Program-made: the position numbers and the translations under genes | NCBI GenBank assembly: GCA_009602725.1 | Contig: WELB01000003.1 | Location: 185,475 to 227,249 of the forward strand | DNA: 41,775 nt | Source of the DNA: Spirogloea muscicola | Lineage: Eukaryota; Streptophyta; Zygnematophyceae; Spirogloeales; Spirogloeaceae | Direction of reading: 5' to 3' | Shown here: in pieces, positions 1 through 10,608 of the stretch | Layout of the letters: the number at the start of each line of letters is the position of its first letter | Numbering within the stretch: the stretch's first letter is position 1 | Notes under the pieces: generated by a model | Databases searched by the model: none | What the model saw: only the letters and a program-made list of their open reading frames with translations | What the model was told of the DNA's origin: nothing

Positions 1-12
1 GACGGCCGCGGC

Positions 13-13
<1 letters not shown>

Positions 14-51
<38 letters not shown>
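14..51. repeat. (GCC)n microsatellite
   Basis: Almost uninterrupted GCC triplets at the left edge of the window. Similar triplet tracts recur at 3361-3660 and 10563-10608, each beside a gene 5' end or a dispersed repeat copy. Confidence 0.95.
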
Positions 52-52
<1 letters not shown>

Positions 53-360
53 ATGTCGGGGGCGGGCCTGGGCAGGAGGAACTGGAGTTGGGGAGGAGGG
101 AGGTGAGGCTGGGGCCGGGGGCCGCCTCCCTCCTCCCCGCCGGCCAGCCCCTCATTGGCCGCCCCCCGGGCCCAGCTCCGCCTCAGCGGGGGGCTCCGCG
201 GACGCGGGTTCGAACCCCCCCCGGGCCCCCTCCGGCGGCTAGTTTTTCTGCCTCGCGGCTGCTAACTCGAGGTTACTGCAAAAGTTGTTATCGGACATGG
301 TACTTGCCAAGCCATGTGTGCTCCAGCGCATTTCGGCGCCTTTGGATCTTGGCAATTCTT

Positions 361-520
361 CTTTCCGATTTGCATCTACTGACTAGAGGTTACTGAGAGT
401 CCCCTTGCTGCCGTCTTAGCACTTGGTACCTTGCTTTCTGCGCCATCCGGCTCCTTCAGACCTTGTCCATCCCGTTGGGCTTGCCTCTCACAGCCACCAG
501 TCAATTGGGCCGCGCTTTCC
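361..520 (+). repeat. Dispersed repeat, copy 1
   Basis: Contains the same ordered blocks as the copies at 10.0, 18.9 (inverted) and 20.4 kb: TTGCATCTACTGACTAGAGG, then TACTGAGAGT, then CTCCTTCAGACCTTGTCCAT, then TTGGGCT..CTC.CAGCCACCAG. Copies are diverged by substitutions and small indels. The left boundary may reach about 238, where a GAGGTTACTG block also occurs. No coding capacity or terminal repeats are visible, so it resembles a non-autonomous element or a piece of one. Confidence 0.8.
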
Positions 521-1383
521 TCTTTGGACTGACTTTTCACAGCCCTCGCCCCCTTCGGAAGAATCGCCTTTGGTTCTTGCGTGCCGTTCGGCTGGCATTT
601 CATAGCCATGGCCTTTCTTCGACAGCCAACGCCATCCCGATGGAATGGCTTCGTTCCTGTGACACTTCTCTGGCTGCAAGCAACTCTGACTTGCGGCTGC
701 TGAACATGGTCGGGGCTCTTCTTCTGCTTGACCGGGTTTTCGAGCATCCGTTCGTCATCGCCACATGTGTAGGTGTGTAGTTTAGCACTTTCCTGGCCCT
801 CCGGACCTTGTCCATTCTCTTTTGAGCTGGCTTTTCACAGCCATTCCCCCCCTTCTTGGAAAAGCTTTCTCATCTTTCGTGCTGGGCCACCTTGTACCCG
901 CCTCCTTGGCCGCTTCCCTCCTTCCCTCGGCATCCCAAGTCCGCGGTGCTGCAACACTTCACAATTGTAAGCAAGGGGCTCTGCAACTTCTCTGTATATC
1001 CACAAGGATTCCAAGAGCATTCCTGTGGAGCCGCTCAGTAGGGCAGCTCCTCACCCTGCACCCCAATTCCTGCTGCTTTTACATCACCCTCCTTCCCACC
1101 ACTTGGTCAAGGCGGTTATGCCACACGCCCCATGCTTCACAGGCTAGCGCTACCGTCTCCAGCACACCGGCACCTTTCTGTACTCCCAGAGGTAGACATT
1201 TAGCCATTTCCCATTGTTTCCCAAGTATGACCGCAGGTCACACCATCTTGCAAGTGAGATTGACTGAATGTTTGCAGATTAGGCATGCCGTGCACAACAT
1301 CGTAGGGATATACGGGTGGCCGATGGCGGCTGGAGGCGATGCCAGCTCATGCTAGCCAAACCATCGCCAATGAGCAAAGGCGA

Positions 1384-3361
1384 TTAGAGGCCCGCAAGCA
1401 GCGGCATGGCGTCCGGAAATAGGACGACGCCCAATGCAATCGACGTCAGCGGTACAGTGAGGTTGTCATCTAGTCGGTCTGTGATCGGCAGCGACTCCAC
1501 AATGGTGGCAGCGAGCGCAATCGCAGCAATGCGCAGCGCTGCACCACTGCCCCCTGCCTCGAAGTAGCCACCCTGCTGGAATACCCGCACAATACTGCGT
1601 GTGCCACAAGAAGAAAGCATCAAAGTTAATATACATCCAGATAAGACACACCATCAGATCGAGGGCTCTGTTAGGGCACACAAAACATGGTAGTGCTTAC
1701 CCCAGTGCCGCAGCGGAGCCGAATATGAACATGGCGAGGCTGCCCGCCCAGCTCTTGTGGCAATTCCAAGGAAGCTTTGCTGCGCCGAGCCGCCGGCCTA
1801 CAATGTCTGCAATGCCTGCGTAGACAGCACACTCCACCACTCCCCTTTGTCAGGTGCGAGACACAGCAAATAATCAGATAACGCACACAACAATAGCAAG
1901 CATCTAAGCATGCAGCAGGCTACCGACCAGCGCCCCGCCAAAAAGGTCAAGAATTCTTTGGAGAGCAGCGAGGACTTTTGGTGGTAGTTCTCACCGTCGC
2001 CAGCGCACATAAGCGCGAGAGCAACAAGCCCCACTGGCGAATCGCGCCAGAAGGCGACAGTGATGAGGGACAGGACGAGGACATAGTACAGGGGCCCCTG
2101 GAGGAGCTCACTGCAGGGCCAGTGCCAACATCATATCGATGGGCCGTCACTAGCTATCAAGGCCGGCAGTGAGAAGAAGCAAATTCATCTCATCAGAAGC
2201 GCTCTGGCGCTCAGGCAGGCAGGGAGCAGGTGCGGCAGTCGGCCTGCAAGCAGGGACTGTCAAGAGGCAGTCCAAGAGCAGCACACCTGGGATTGCCGTC
2301 CCGGCTAATGGACCGCACTGTCGCCTCGTCCTTGAGGGCGCCGTTGCCCAGAGCAACGAGCCGCGCCGCGTTCGCTGCCGGCACCAGCACGGCACAAAGG
2401 CGCGCAGCAGGCGCGGCACTGCAGCGTGCAGAGCAGCAGGCAGCCGCGGCCAGTCAACAGAGCTCGTGAGTTAAGGCAAACATAGGCATGGTGGCTCCGA
2501 GCGCTCGCCACTCAGCGGGCATGGCTGGCTGGCGCACACCTGTAGAGCGGCCAGAAGAGCGTGAAGACGAGCCCCATCGTGATGTGCACCAGCTTGCGGC
2601 TCAGCTTCTACACACCATCGCCGCAGGGAAGACGGCACTGGTGAGAGGGCTCTTGATGAGCTGCCTTGCCCCTTGCAGTGCCGCAATTACGTCAAGCAGT
2701 GACCATGGCGGCGAGCAGGGCTGCCCTGGAGCTGAGTGCCAAGAGCTACCACGGTCGCTGTCAAGAGATTCACAGACAACACTTGTGCTTCCAGCCCGGG
2801 CCCAGCTCGGTGAGGCCGGCCGGCCGGCGGCGGGTGGCGGCAGCGGGGGCTTACCTGTTCCAGCAAGCCCCGCTGGACGAGCGCGTCGAAGAGCTTGACC
2901 AGCGACGCGGCGCCGGCCAGCGTCAGGCCCGTGGCGGCGGCGTCATGGAACGCCGGCGGCGCCAACTGCAGGCCGGCTGTGGACGCCAGGCCCAGCGCCG
3001 CGAGCGCCGCACCCTGCAGCGCTGCGGCTGGAGGGGCCCTCCGTCGCCGCTCCTCGGCTGCCGGCGACGAGGACACCTCGCGGTTTGGCGACAGCGGCGA
3101 CTCCGTGACCGCCATCGGCTTCGCCGCCGAGGCCTCTGCCCGCCGGGGCTGCCATCGCCAATCGTTGGGCTGCAGCGAGGCGGCCGTGCGGAACGCGTCG
3201 CGGCCGCCGACGCAGCTACCGGCGCCGCTGCATGGCCGCCGCCGCGAGCCGAGGGCTGCGACTCTCCGCGGCACAGTCGCTGCCAGCTGTGGCCCGCTAC
3301 CCCTCGCTGAAAGGCCAGGGTTGGGGGCCAGCGCGCCGCAGGTACTCATGCGGCACGCCAT
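1384..3361 (-). CDS. Phytol/farnesol kinase (VTE5/FOLK family)
   Basis: Six exons, complement(1384-1594, 1701-1815, 1995-2110, 2287-2418, 2540-2607, 2855-3361), all phases compatible, give 382 residues; Arabidopsis relatives have about 305, and the excess is an Arg/Ala-rich N-terminus that could be a plastid transit peptide. Family motifs appear in order: FFD-like VKLFDALVQRG (about 155), SRKLVHITMGLVF (about 172), RDG (about 233), PLYYVLVL and AFWRDSP (240-260), CAGDGIADIVGRR (about 272-283), ATIVESLPI and DDNLTVPLTS (343-370). Multiple hydrophobic segments imply a membrane protein. The family phosphorylates phytol or farnesol with CTP, feeding tocopherol synthesis or prenol salvage; sequence alone does not separate VTE5 from FOLK. 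The ATG at 3361 is the first in frame, but upstream GC-rich sequence leaves the start uncertain. Confidence 0.9.
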
Positions 3362-3660
3362 GCCGCCGCCTCCGCCGCCGCCACCGACGTTCCCACCGCA
3401 ACTAACGGCGTCCGGTGCAGCTGCCGGGGCTCGGCAGACTCACAGCCACCACCCGCGCCCGGAGCTTCCCCAGACGACACGGGGCTCCACGAGCTCCTCC
3501 ACAGCAAAGACGTGATCAGGCGCCTGGCTCGTCGCCGCCTTCGCCGCCGCCGCTGCCGTCGCCGCCGCCGCAGCCGCCGCCGCCGCCGCCGTGATGGATG
3601 CCGCCGCCGCAGCAGCGCGCGCACGCAAGTGGCGCGAGGTGCAGCCAGAGGGGGCCCTCG
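3361..3660. repeat. GC-rich triplet tracts at the phytol kinase 5' end
   Basis: Runs of CCG/GCC at 3361-3385 and 3530-3615 are separated by ordinary GC-rich sequence. They lie just upstream of the minus-strand phytol kinase start and before the plus-strand CREG-like gene, so they probably belong to the promoter or 5' leader between two divergent genes. Frames through them encode only poly-Arg, poly-Ala or poly-Gly and are not credible proteins. Confidence 0.8.
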
Positions 3661-3792
3661 CTCGAGCGACGCCCACGGCGGAACGAAGGCTGATGGGTAC
3701 GGGCCCAACTAAAGCCGACGGCGAGAGGCCACTGCGAGCGACGACGGCTTGGGCACGGGCGGAGCTGAGCGCCAGAACGCCCCCCGACCAGC

Positions 3793-5321
3793 GTGCCAGG
3801 GCGACGACGCCGCCTGGCAGCTGCTGTGAACACTGCTTCTCGCTTGTCGACTTCGGGGCTGGCTGTTCACAGCCCTTGGCCCCTTGGGATGACCTGTGGC
3901 GCGCTGTCCCGCAGGCGAGGTGGGCAGGCCGACTTCAACGCCGCTAGCTTAGGTCTTTCGCTNGGCGGCGCGGCGCCGGGGCCCCGGCCGCCGCGCGAGG
4001 ACTACGCCGCCGTTGCCCGCTGGCTGGTCGCCAACAGCGACTGGGGCGTCATCAGGCGCGCACACCTCGGGACCCCACCTTTGCGTCCTTCTCATGGAGG
4101 AAGCCCCGCCTCGCGCGGCCCGCCTCGATGGTTTCGCCTCCAGGAGTGGCTGCGCTCGCAGCCAATGGACCGCGACAGTCGGCACCACTTCATTGGCTGC
4201 GAGGCTCTGTCATGCCAGTGTTGGCCTGACCTTGCCGAGCGGGCCACCAGCCCTCATCCTTCGCCCTCCGCCGGCGCAGCATCGGCGCCCGCCGTCGACG
4301 GCGCCGGCTGAGCCGAGAAGCCCGCCCTGTGTTGCGCATGCAGCACCATCTCCGAGCACCTGGGGGGCGGCCCCTTCGGGTGAGCCGCCGCAGCTGCCAT
4401 TGGCATTCTCAACCGCCGCCGGCGCACCCAGAAGACCTTTGGGGTTCACGGTGTAGGGTTTAGGCAATGCCCATCTCTCTGGTTCTCAAAGACAGCGTTG
4501 CGCGCTGCCCGGCTCTGATCGCCGCCCCTGCCACCGCCATACGGTGCAGGAACGTGGCAGCCCTCGCCGATGTAGGGGGCCGGCCCTACTTCTACAAGAG
4601 CGCCCTGGATTGGACGGCTGCCGACGCCGCAGCTGACGCCCGTGCGTCCCTCGCCCTCAGCGAGCAGCCCCTTGGGACGTGCACAGCCGATGCTGAGAAC
4701 CCGACATGTGCGAGGTTGACGCTGTCTGGCAAGGTCTGGCTCCAGCAAAGAGTGCTGGGCCTGTTGAGCTACCGCTGCACTTAGCTTCGGCAGCAGCTAA
4801 GAAGCTGCTGTGCGGCAGCTGCAGAGGCAGTCTGCGCTGCTCTTGCTCGGCAATGATTAAGCGCTTGCTGCCTGCCTTGCAGATGCGTGAGGTTGGGGTA
4901 GAGGAGCTGGCGGTGGCAAGGCATGCGCTGTTCGCCAAGCACCCAGAGATGGAGGGTGAGTTACGCCATATCAACACGCAGCAGAGCTGGCATGCATATG
5001 ATTCACACAGACCTCCATGCTATGCATCCTGCCTGCTTGCTGGCCTTTCCAGGCCCTTTCTGCAGTGGGTTGGGATGCACTGCCTGCCCTAAGCCTTGGC
5101 CGCTTGCACCTTTCGATGTCTACAAAGCCCCTGCTGACACGCCATTGCTTGCAGGCTGGCCGCGTGACCATCATTTCCGCTTCTACACGCTCGACATCGT
5201 CAATGTGTTCCTCGTCGACTGGTTCGGCGGCCCCGCCCCCATCACCCCAGCAGAGTACTATGGCCACAGTGTTGTGTACCTGCCGTCGACAGTCGGTTCT
5301 GAAATACTTGATGCAGCTTGA
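3793..5321 (+). CDS. CREG-like protein (FMN-binding split-barrel fold)
   Basis: Five exons, 3793-4055, 4344-4379, 4550-4733, 4883-4955, 5155-5321, join in phase to 240 residues; human CREG1 has 220. Recognised family blocks in order are ARWLVANSDWGVI, TISEHLGGGPFGN, GRPYFYKSALDW, ARASLALSE, PTCARLTLSGK, ALFAKHPEME, and VFLVDWFGGPAPITPAEYY near the C-terminus. CREG proteins share the pyridoxamine-phosphate-oxidase barrel; animal CREG1 is a secreted/endolysosomal glycoprotein and does not act as that oxidase. Intron 1 has a GC donor (CAG|GCGCGC at 4056) and intron 3 a weak AAG|GTCTGG donor. The exon 1 start is doubtful: 3855-3885 is dispersed-repeat sequence, base 3963 is N, and no clear signal peptide is visible, so the real N-terminus may lie in an unseen exon. 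Confidence 0.85.
3849..3888 (+). repeat. Dispersed stem-loop repeat unit
   Basis: GGGCTGGCTGTTCACAGCCC, followed by TTGGCCCCTT, is the same stem-loop unit seen in the 18.65-20.8 kb cluster and at 830 and 20730. It lies inside the provisional first exon of the CREG-like gene, which casts doubt on that exon's 5' part. Confidence 0.75.
4452..4463 (+). repeat. Telomere-like motif in CREG intron 2
   Basis: GTAGGGTTTAGG resembles two units of the plant telomere repeat TTTAGGG. It lies in intron 2 (4380-4549), 73 bases after the donor. Similar motifs occur in intron 2 of the two next plus-strand genes. Confidence 0.6.
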
Positions 5322-6552
5322 GCCTGCATCTTACTTTTCTCACTGCACTTTGTACATATAGACCCGTCAGCATCAAGTTGCCTTGGCTACCAGCGCTACA
5401 TACGCACCTACGTTTGATGGTGTTAGCCTGCATCATGACACCCTATGGCTCGGCTTGGACGTCCCTCAGCTAGCCCTTGCATCGGCCACTTTCCAAGAGT
5501 GCATGTGACTTTGTACAATCTGCTCAATGAGGGCTGGGGATGCAAACGGAAGCTGAGGATGAAGGGAAGGAGGGAGAGCGAGGAAGAGAGAGCAGCGCTT
5601 CCTGCGGTACGCAGGGCCGCAGGCTCCTTTAGTTGCTCTCCTCTGCATGCTTGTGCAGTCTTGGGAAGAGGCTGAATGCCACGAACTTGCTGAGGGTGGG
5701 GCCCTCGGCTTGCATGAAGGTGCTGCGGCAGGCAATAGGGCCTGCACTGCCCAGCAGTGCAAGTATGACATTTGGTTGGCAACCATTGCATGTGAGGCAC
5801 TGGAACGGAAAGGGAAGGCTGTGGGGAACTCAACGGCAGCCTGTACTTGGGAGGCGAGAGAAGAGGGGGTTGGCAGGCGGGGGGGGGACCTTGAAGCTCC
5901 ACAAGGCTTGCTGTGTGCAATGTTGCAGAGGTAGCCCACGTTTGTTTCGTCGCCTGGGTGAACACCCTTTTGATCGGTTTGCACAAACATTTGACATTCA
6001 GTGCGACTGAACAGGCGGTGAGCTCTACAAGGAGTCCATGGAATGTCAGTAACGGAACCGCAAGCCTGACAGCTTCTGCAGCCATCTGCAAGGGGCCTTT
6101 CGCGGCTTGCCGAGTTTCATGCGCATAAGAAGCAGTGGGTGCGCAAGTCTCTGTGCCCTCACCCCTCTTCAGGTCCTTTTGACCGGCAACTCCGTGAACA
6201 TACATGGCTGCTGAGGAAGGCGTTGAGGTCGTTAGGATCGGCTGGAAGTAGCAGAGTACATAGGGCTTGATCGATCGACAGTCGACTCGGCTCTCTTACT
6301 GGAAGTGCTTTACTGTAGCGGGAGAAGAGGGCCTCACACAGCCATCTTCTCCCCTTATTTCTCTGCCAAGTTGTGCTGTCGCCCTGTTCCCCTAACCCCC
6401 TCTTAGCTGTGACTTGGTGTTCTCCGGAGCTCATTAGTGGTCTCATTAGTGTTCTCTCGCTTTTCTTTTGCGTTTTACCCGTTTGCTCTCTGACGGGGCT
6501 AACAACGTCGGGTAATGGCGCGGAGCGGGCCTGCCAGCCGCCGGCCGGCGCC
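5322..6552. other. Intergenic stretch without a supported gene
   Basis: Follows the CREG-like stop and precedes the SET-gene start, so it should hold the 3' untranslated region of the former and the promoter of the latter. A short minus-strand segment, 5741-5629, begins after TGCAG and reads 37 residues with balanced composition (GPTLSKFVAFSLFPRL core) to a stop; it could be a terminal exon, but no upstream exon or family was recognised. A 260-residue minus-strand frame over 5423-6205 is rich in Ser, Pro and Cys and looks like chance. A run of nine G lies at 5879-5887. Confidence 0.5.
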
Positions 6553-9494
6553 ATGGCCGCACCCTCCTCGAGGTCCCCCCCCCGCCTCCTTCGAGCGCGC
6601 TTGGCCACTGCGCGGGGGCTCTCCGATGGCCGCCGCTCGGAGCGCCTCCCAGCGCGCAGCCTCACGCCGCCAGCATCGCGCCTTCCTCCCCGCAGGGAGC
6701 TGCGGTCCTTCCGTCGCTGGATGGCCGCGCACGGCCTGCGGTGCGACCGGCGGGACCTGGAGCTCGTCGCGGGAGGCGCCGTCGCGGCGGGGCATGGCGT
6801 CGTGGCGAGGCGGGACCTCTCGCGGGGCACCGTCGTCGCCACCATCCCCAAGCGCGCCTGCCTCACCGTGCGCACCACGGGCGCCGCCGGTGCGATCCAG
6901 GCAGCCCACCTCGGCGGCGCGCTGGGCCTCAGCGTCGCGCTCATGTACGAGCGCAGCCTCGGCGCCGCGTCGCAATGGGCCGCCTACCTGGACCTCCTCC
7001 CTGCGGCCGTCGACCTGCCCTTCCTGTGGAGCCCCGCGGACCATGCGCACCTCGTGGGCTGCGAGCTGCAGCCGCAGGTGCAGCAATCAGCAGCACTGAT
7101 CCTGATTCTTCGTACTGAGTCTCGAAACCCCATGCCCCGACTCTGACTCTGAGCGCTAAGTTGTGACCAACTTACTGGCCTGCCACAGGTGCTGGCGAGC
7201 GACCGGCGACTGATGCGCGCCGACTGGCTGGAGGAGGTGGCCCCGCTGGCGCACGCCGACCCCGCGCGCTTCCCGCCGGCCCGCTTCCGGCTGGAGGACT
7301 ACCTGGCCGCCAAGTCGCTCGTGGCGTCCCGGTCGTTCCAAGTCGACGACGCGCACGGCTTTGGCATGGTGCCCCTGGCTGACCTGTCAGAGCCTCCCCG
7401 CTGCGTCTCCGCTGAGAAATGCCTAAACCTTCAATCTAACCCGTAAACCCTAACCCTGAAGAGTGCAAGCCCTGGCCTGGGAAGCTCGAATCAAGCTTGC
7501 AGCGCCGCATGCAGTCATCGCATTGGGGTCTATCCTGCCATTGGGTGTCTCGTTTAGGATAGAATAAGCCACAGTACTCTATACTGCTCAGAGCTCTTAG
7601 CTCGTTACCGAGCTCAGGAGAGGCATACTTTCCCGTGGATACAGCTTCTTGTGCCTCCCTTCAGGCTCTAAAACATCTTAACCTGTTGCTCGTTCTCTAC
7701 TTGTGGCTCAGCTTCAACCACCGCACTGCAGCCGAGGATGTGCATATCACAGAAAGACTGGCGACCTTACACGAAGATGGCAGCGAGTGCAGCAAGGACA
7801 GCATGGCCGGCAAGGACAGCGAGAGCAGTGGGGGCAGCCAGGATGATGGCCATTTGAGTGATGAACTGCCTTCCTCCAAAGCAAGCGAGCTGCTGGAAGA
7901 GCCTGGCTGCAGTGAGCAGGCTACGGACCAAGCCATGGAGTATTGTGAAGACCGTGGGCTTCCTGTGAGACATGGCAACGCAGGCATGATAGAGCTGGCG
8001 GACGACGCGAGCGAAGGAGCTTTGAAGTGTGACTCCTCCAGAGAGCGGGGAGAAGATCAAGAGCAGGACATGCTGGACATGGTTCTTGTACGAGATGTCA
8101 AGCAGGGGTCTGAGGTCAGCTGTATACCTGGCATTCAGCCAGTCTAGCAACATGTTGTCAGCTCATGCCCGCAGAGAAGCCTGTTGTAAGTGGAAGGTTT
8201 GACGAATCAGATGTCCTCCATCAAGAACATGCTTCTGGAATAGAGGGCCCTACACTGAGAGCTCTGACACATGAGCCTTTTGCACAGTTGTTCAGATCTG
8301 CAAGGTGCAAGGTGCCTTGGCACTTTGACTGTTTCACTCAGGCACTGCTGCTTTTGCATGCAGGTTTACAATACGTATGGTCAGGTGGGGAATGCGGCGC
8401 TTCTACACAAATATGGCTTCACTGAACCAGGCAACCCATTTGACGTTGTCAACCTTGACATTGAGTTGCTCCAGGCCGCCTACTGCTTAGTTACTGCAAG
8501 GTCGCCACGTCACTGGCGCCGTCGAGTTGCTCTGTGGGGCCAGGCGGGGTGCCGTGGCGTGGTCTCCAAGCAGGGCATGTACTTTGAGATTGGCGCTGGT
8601 GGTGAGCCCGAGCTCGACCTGCTCCTGCTGCTTCGAGTGGCGCATGCGAGCGAGGCCGAGTGCGAGGCTCTCGCAGCCTGCGCAGCCACCTGCCATGGAC
8701 AGGTGAGAGAGGTTGCTGCCGCGCTTGGTTACTGCCAGATCGAGGCAGGCAAGGAGGAAGGTGCCAGTTGTCGAGTTGACGAGCGGGAGCAGGAGCCACA
8801 GCTTCGTGAGTGGCTGTTGTCGTTGCCGTCATTGCGCTTGACTCTGCTCAGAGCGCTGAAGCTGCGGGATGCAGCCTACCCGACAGCATCATTGAGTGTT
8901 GACGTTGCCCAACGTGCGACCATCCTAGACCGGCGAAAGCACCTAGCCACAACGCTGCGGATTGCAGAACGGCGCATCATTCAAAGGTGCTCAGAGCTTG
9001 TTGATCCAGAAGGCTTGTTGTCCACGGGCTTGCCAGACAGTAGTGGAGCCGATAAGTCCATCATAGACCAGGTAGGTCCTGATGTGGGCCTCACTTGCAC
9101 TTGAGGACTGAGACCAACAAATTGGCACCACCTTGTGTGAACACTGCACCTGGCCTCAAAGCACTCGTTGCAATTTATCTGTCATGTCTTGCTGGTCGTG
9201 TGCCCATTGATGAGCATCTTGTGCACAAGTACCTGTGCTTGGACCTCTCTATTGCACGCATCCAGGCAATACAAGTATGTGCAGGTAGCTCAGATCAGGG
9301 CTCTCACCCCTGGCGGTCTGGAAGGTGCAGCCGACAGGAGGTTGCACCTGAGGACGACTCTGCAAAGCTTCCAGCGCGATGATTCTTGGGCCAATGGAGT
9401 GAAGCACTGGTTCTGTGCACTAGTGCTGCATGACAGCAGCTCAGAAGGAGTATTGAGAGTCTGGGGCGGCGACCTTAAAAATGTGGCTGTTTGA
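6553..9494 (+). CDS. SET-domain protein-lysine methyltransferase (SETD6/RKM/Rubisco-LSMT type)
   Basis: Five exons: 6553-7077, 7189-7385, 7712-8114, 8364-9071, 9285-9494; phases agree and give 680 residues. The ATG at 6553 has GCCATGG context and opens an Arg-rich N-terminus that may be a transit peptide. The split SET domain reads GHGVVARRDLSRG (about 80), ARSFQ-like SRSFQVDDAHGFGMVPLADLFNH (about 220-243), then a Ser/Glu-rich acidic insert of about 110 residues (exon 3), then VYNTYGQVGNAALLHKYGF. NH and the NTYGQ/NxLLxxYG signatures are the S-adenosylmethionine-binding and catalytic ends of this class. A Leu/Ala-rich helical region follows, as in the Rubisco-LSMT substrate-binding domain. 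The substrate cannot be told. Exon 5 is less certain: without it translation stops at 9104. Confidence 0.82.
7444..7456 (-). repeat. Telomere-like motif in SET-gene intron 2
   Basis: TAAACCCTAACCC is the reverse complement of GGGTTAGGGTTTA, close to plant TTTAGGG telomere repeats. It lies 58 bases after the intron 2 donor (intron 7386-7711). Confidence 0.65.
7760..8067 (+). other. Acidic insert inside the SET domain
   Basis: Between FNHRTAAEDVHIT and LDMVLVRDVKQGSE the reading frame encodes about 100 residues dominated by Glu, Asp, Ser and Gly, with no predicted fold apparent. Related enzymes run through this position with a much shorter link, so this is an expansion or a regulatory loop. 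It lies wholly within exon 3 and keeps the frame. Confidence 0.75.
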
Positions 9495-9989
9495 TGTCAG
9501 TTAGCAGCAGTAAGAGCCAGAGTGACGTGGACACCGGTGATGCCATTTCGGGTGAGCAAAGTAGCTGCAGATGCCAAAGGGCGACGTGGAAGTCATGCGG
9601 GTGTGTGCGGGGGTCAAATGTGTTGAATGTAGTAATGTGGTGAATCAGCTTCTTGACTCCGCTGATATTGATGAAGCGCATGCGGAATACCTGAGCAAGC
9701 GACCATTATAAAGAAGAACTAAAAGTGGACGCGCCAACATGGAACGCAAATCGCTCAAACATATAAAACGGCCGTCACAGGATGGCAACTAGTTGATAGG
9801 AGAGCAAATGCCAAGGGTAAGGGAGGTTCACACAAGTAGCGACGGGCAGCAGGGCGAGAAGCCTGGCTTCCATGTCGTCGGGTCCCTCGCCCAAGTTTTA
9901 CCGGATGCGCCTGGCCGTCTCTTTGCAGCGGTCCATAGCTTTTGCGGTCCACTTGCGCGCAGGCCGCGCTCTGGCGGCGGCCTCCGACT

Positions 9990-10350
9990 TCCGTCAGGGC
10001 GACGTCTTTCCGCCTGCTAGCTACTCAGATTTGCATCTACTGACGAGAGGGTACTGAGAGTTCGCTTACTGCTGTCTCAGTCCTTAGCACTCCGACTCCT
10101 TCAGACCTTGTCCATTCTTTTGGGCTGGCCTCTCCCTGATGTTGCTCAGTCCTGATGTTGCTCACTCGTGGGTACTGAGCTTTCCTCTGCATCGTTTCTG
10201 TGTACTGCAGTATGTTGTAGTGTAGTCCTTTCTCCGGCTCCTCTTGCTTTGGCTTTGGACATTGTCCATTCTTTTTTGGGCTGGCTTGGCCAGCCCCTCT
10301 TTTCTATGGGCGCGCTTTTCTCTCCCAGCCACCAGTTAATCTGGCCGCGG
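9990..10350 (+). repeat. Dispersed repeat, copy 2 (longest)
   Basis: Starts with GGGCGACGTCTTTCCGCCTG, continues through TTGCATCTACTGACGAGAGG and the CAGACCTTGTCCATTC core, then adds a second half (10135-10340) with TGATGTTGCTCACTCGTGGG and TTGTAGTGTAGTCCTTTCTC, ending in CCAGCCACCAGTTAATCTGG. The second half recurs in the same orientation at 18655-18835 and the first half inverted at 18905-19080. This copy therefore gives the best idea of the full element, about 360 bp. Confidence 0.85.
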
Positions 10351-10562
10351 AAAAGAAAAGTAGTGAAGTGGACACGACACGAGGACTTCCCGGGAGGTCA
10401 CCAATCCCAGTACTATTCTCGCCCAAGGGAGCTTAACCTCGGAGATCTAATGGGATCCGGTGTAAAACGGCACAGTTGTACAAATGGAATGTCTATTGTA
10501 ATGGATCGTAGCGTTGAGCGCCCGAATTTGATCAAGGCGCCATCACAGAAGGCCTGCCCGCC

Positions 10563-10608
10563 CTGGCGCCGCCGCCGCAGCCGCCGCCGCCGCCGCCGCC
10601 GCCGCCGN
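10563..10608. repeat. (GCC)n tract ending in an ambiguous base
   Basis: GCC/CCG triplets interrupted once by CAG, running into N at 10608. The N is a single unresolved base and tract length may be misassembled. Confidence 0.9.

Larger units (their letters stand above)
1..1383. other. Gene-poor flank: trinucleotide tract plus dispersed repeats
   Basis: No coding region is supported here. Positions 14-51 are a (GCC)n tract. About 238-540 holds a copy of the dispersed repeat found again near 10.0, 18.9 and 20.4 kb, and 786-860 holds a further GGACCTTGTCC...GCTGG...CACAGCC unit. From about 900 to 1383 I see only non-repetitive sequence without a convincing reading frame; part of it is probably the 3' untranslated region of the minus-strand phytol kinase gene that stops at 1384. 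The short overlapping frames on both strands share no recognisable domain. Confidence 0.6.

Noticed and set aside
200-220. GGGTTCGAACCCC resembling a tRNA T-arm or B box
   Set aside because: No matching A box, anticodon arm or acceptor stem can be built around it; it is a chance palindrome in GC-rich sequence.
1900-1975. ILDLFGGALV frame in phytol kinase intron 4 as an extra exon
   Set aside because: No acceptor gives the needed phase, while the exon 4 to 1815-1701 join is in phase and gives the conserved GDGIADIVGRR.
3346-3708. Poly-Arg, poly-Ala and poly-Gly frames on both strands
   Set aside because: They are translations of CCG/GCC triplet tracts.
5423-6205. 260-residue minus-strand open frame
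   Set aside because: Composition is Ser/Pro/Cys-rich without any recognisable motif, it crosses likely 3' untranslated and promoter sequence, and similar long frames occur by chance in GC-rich DNA.
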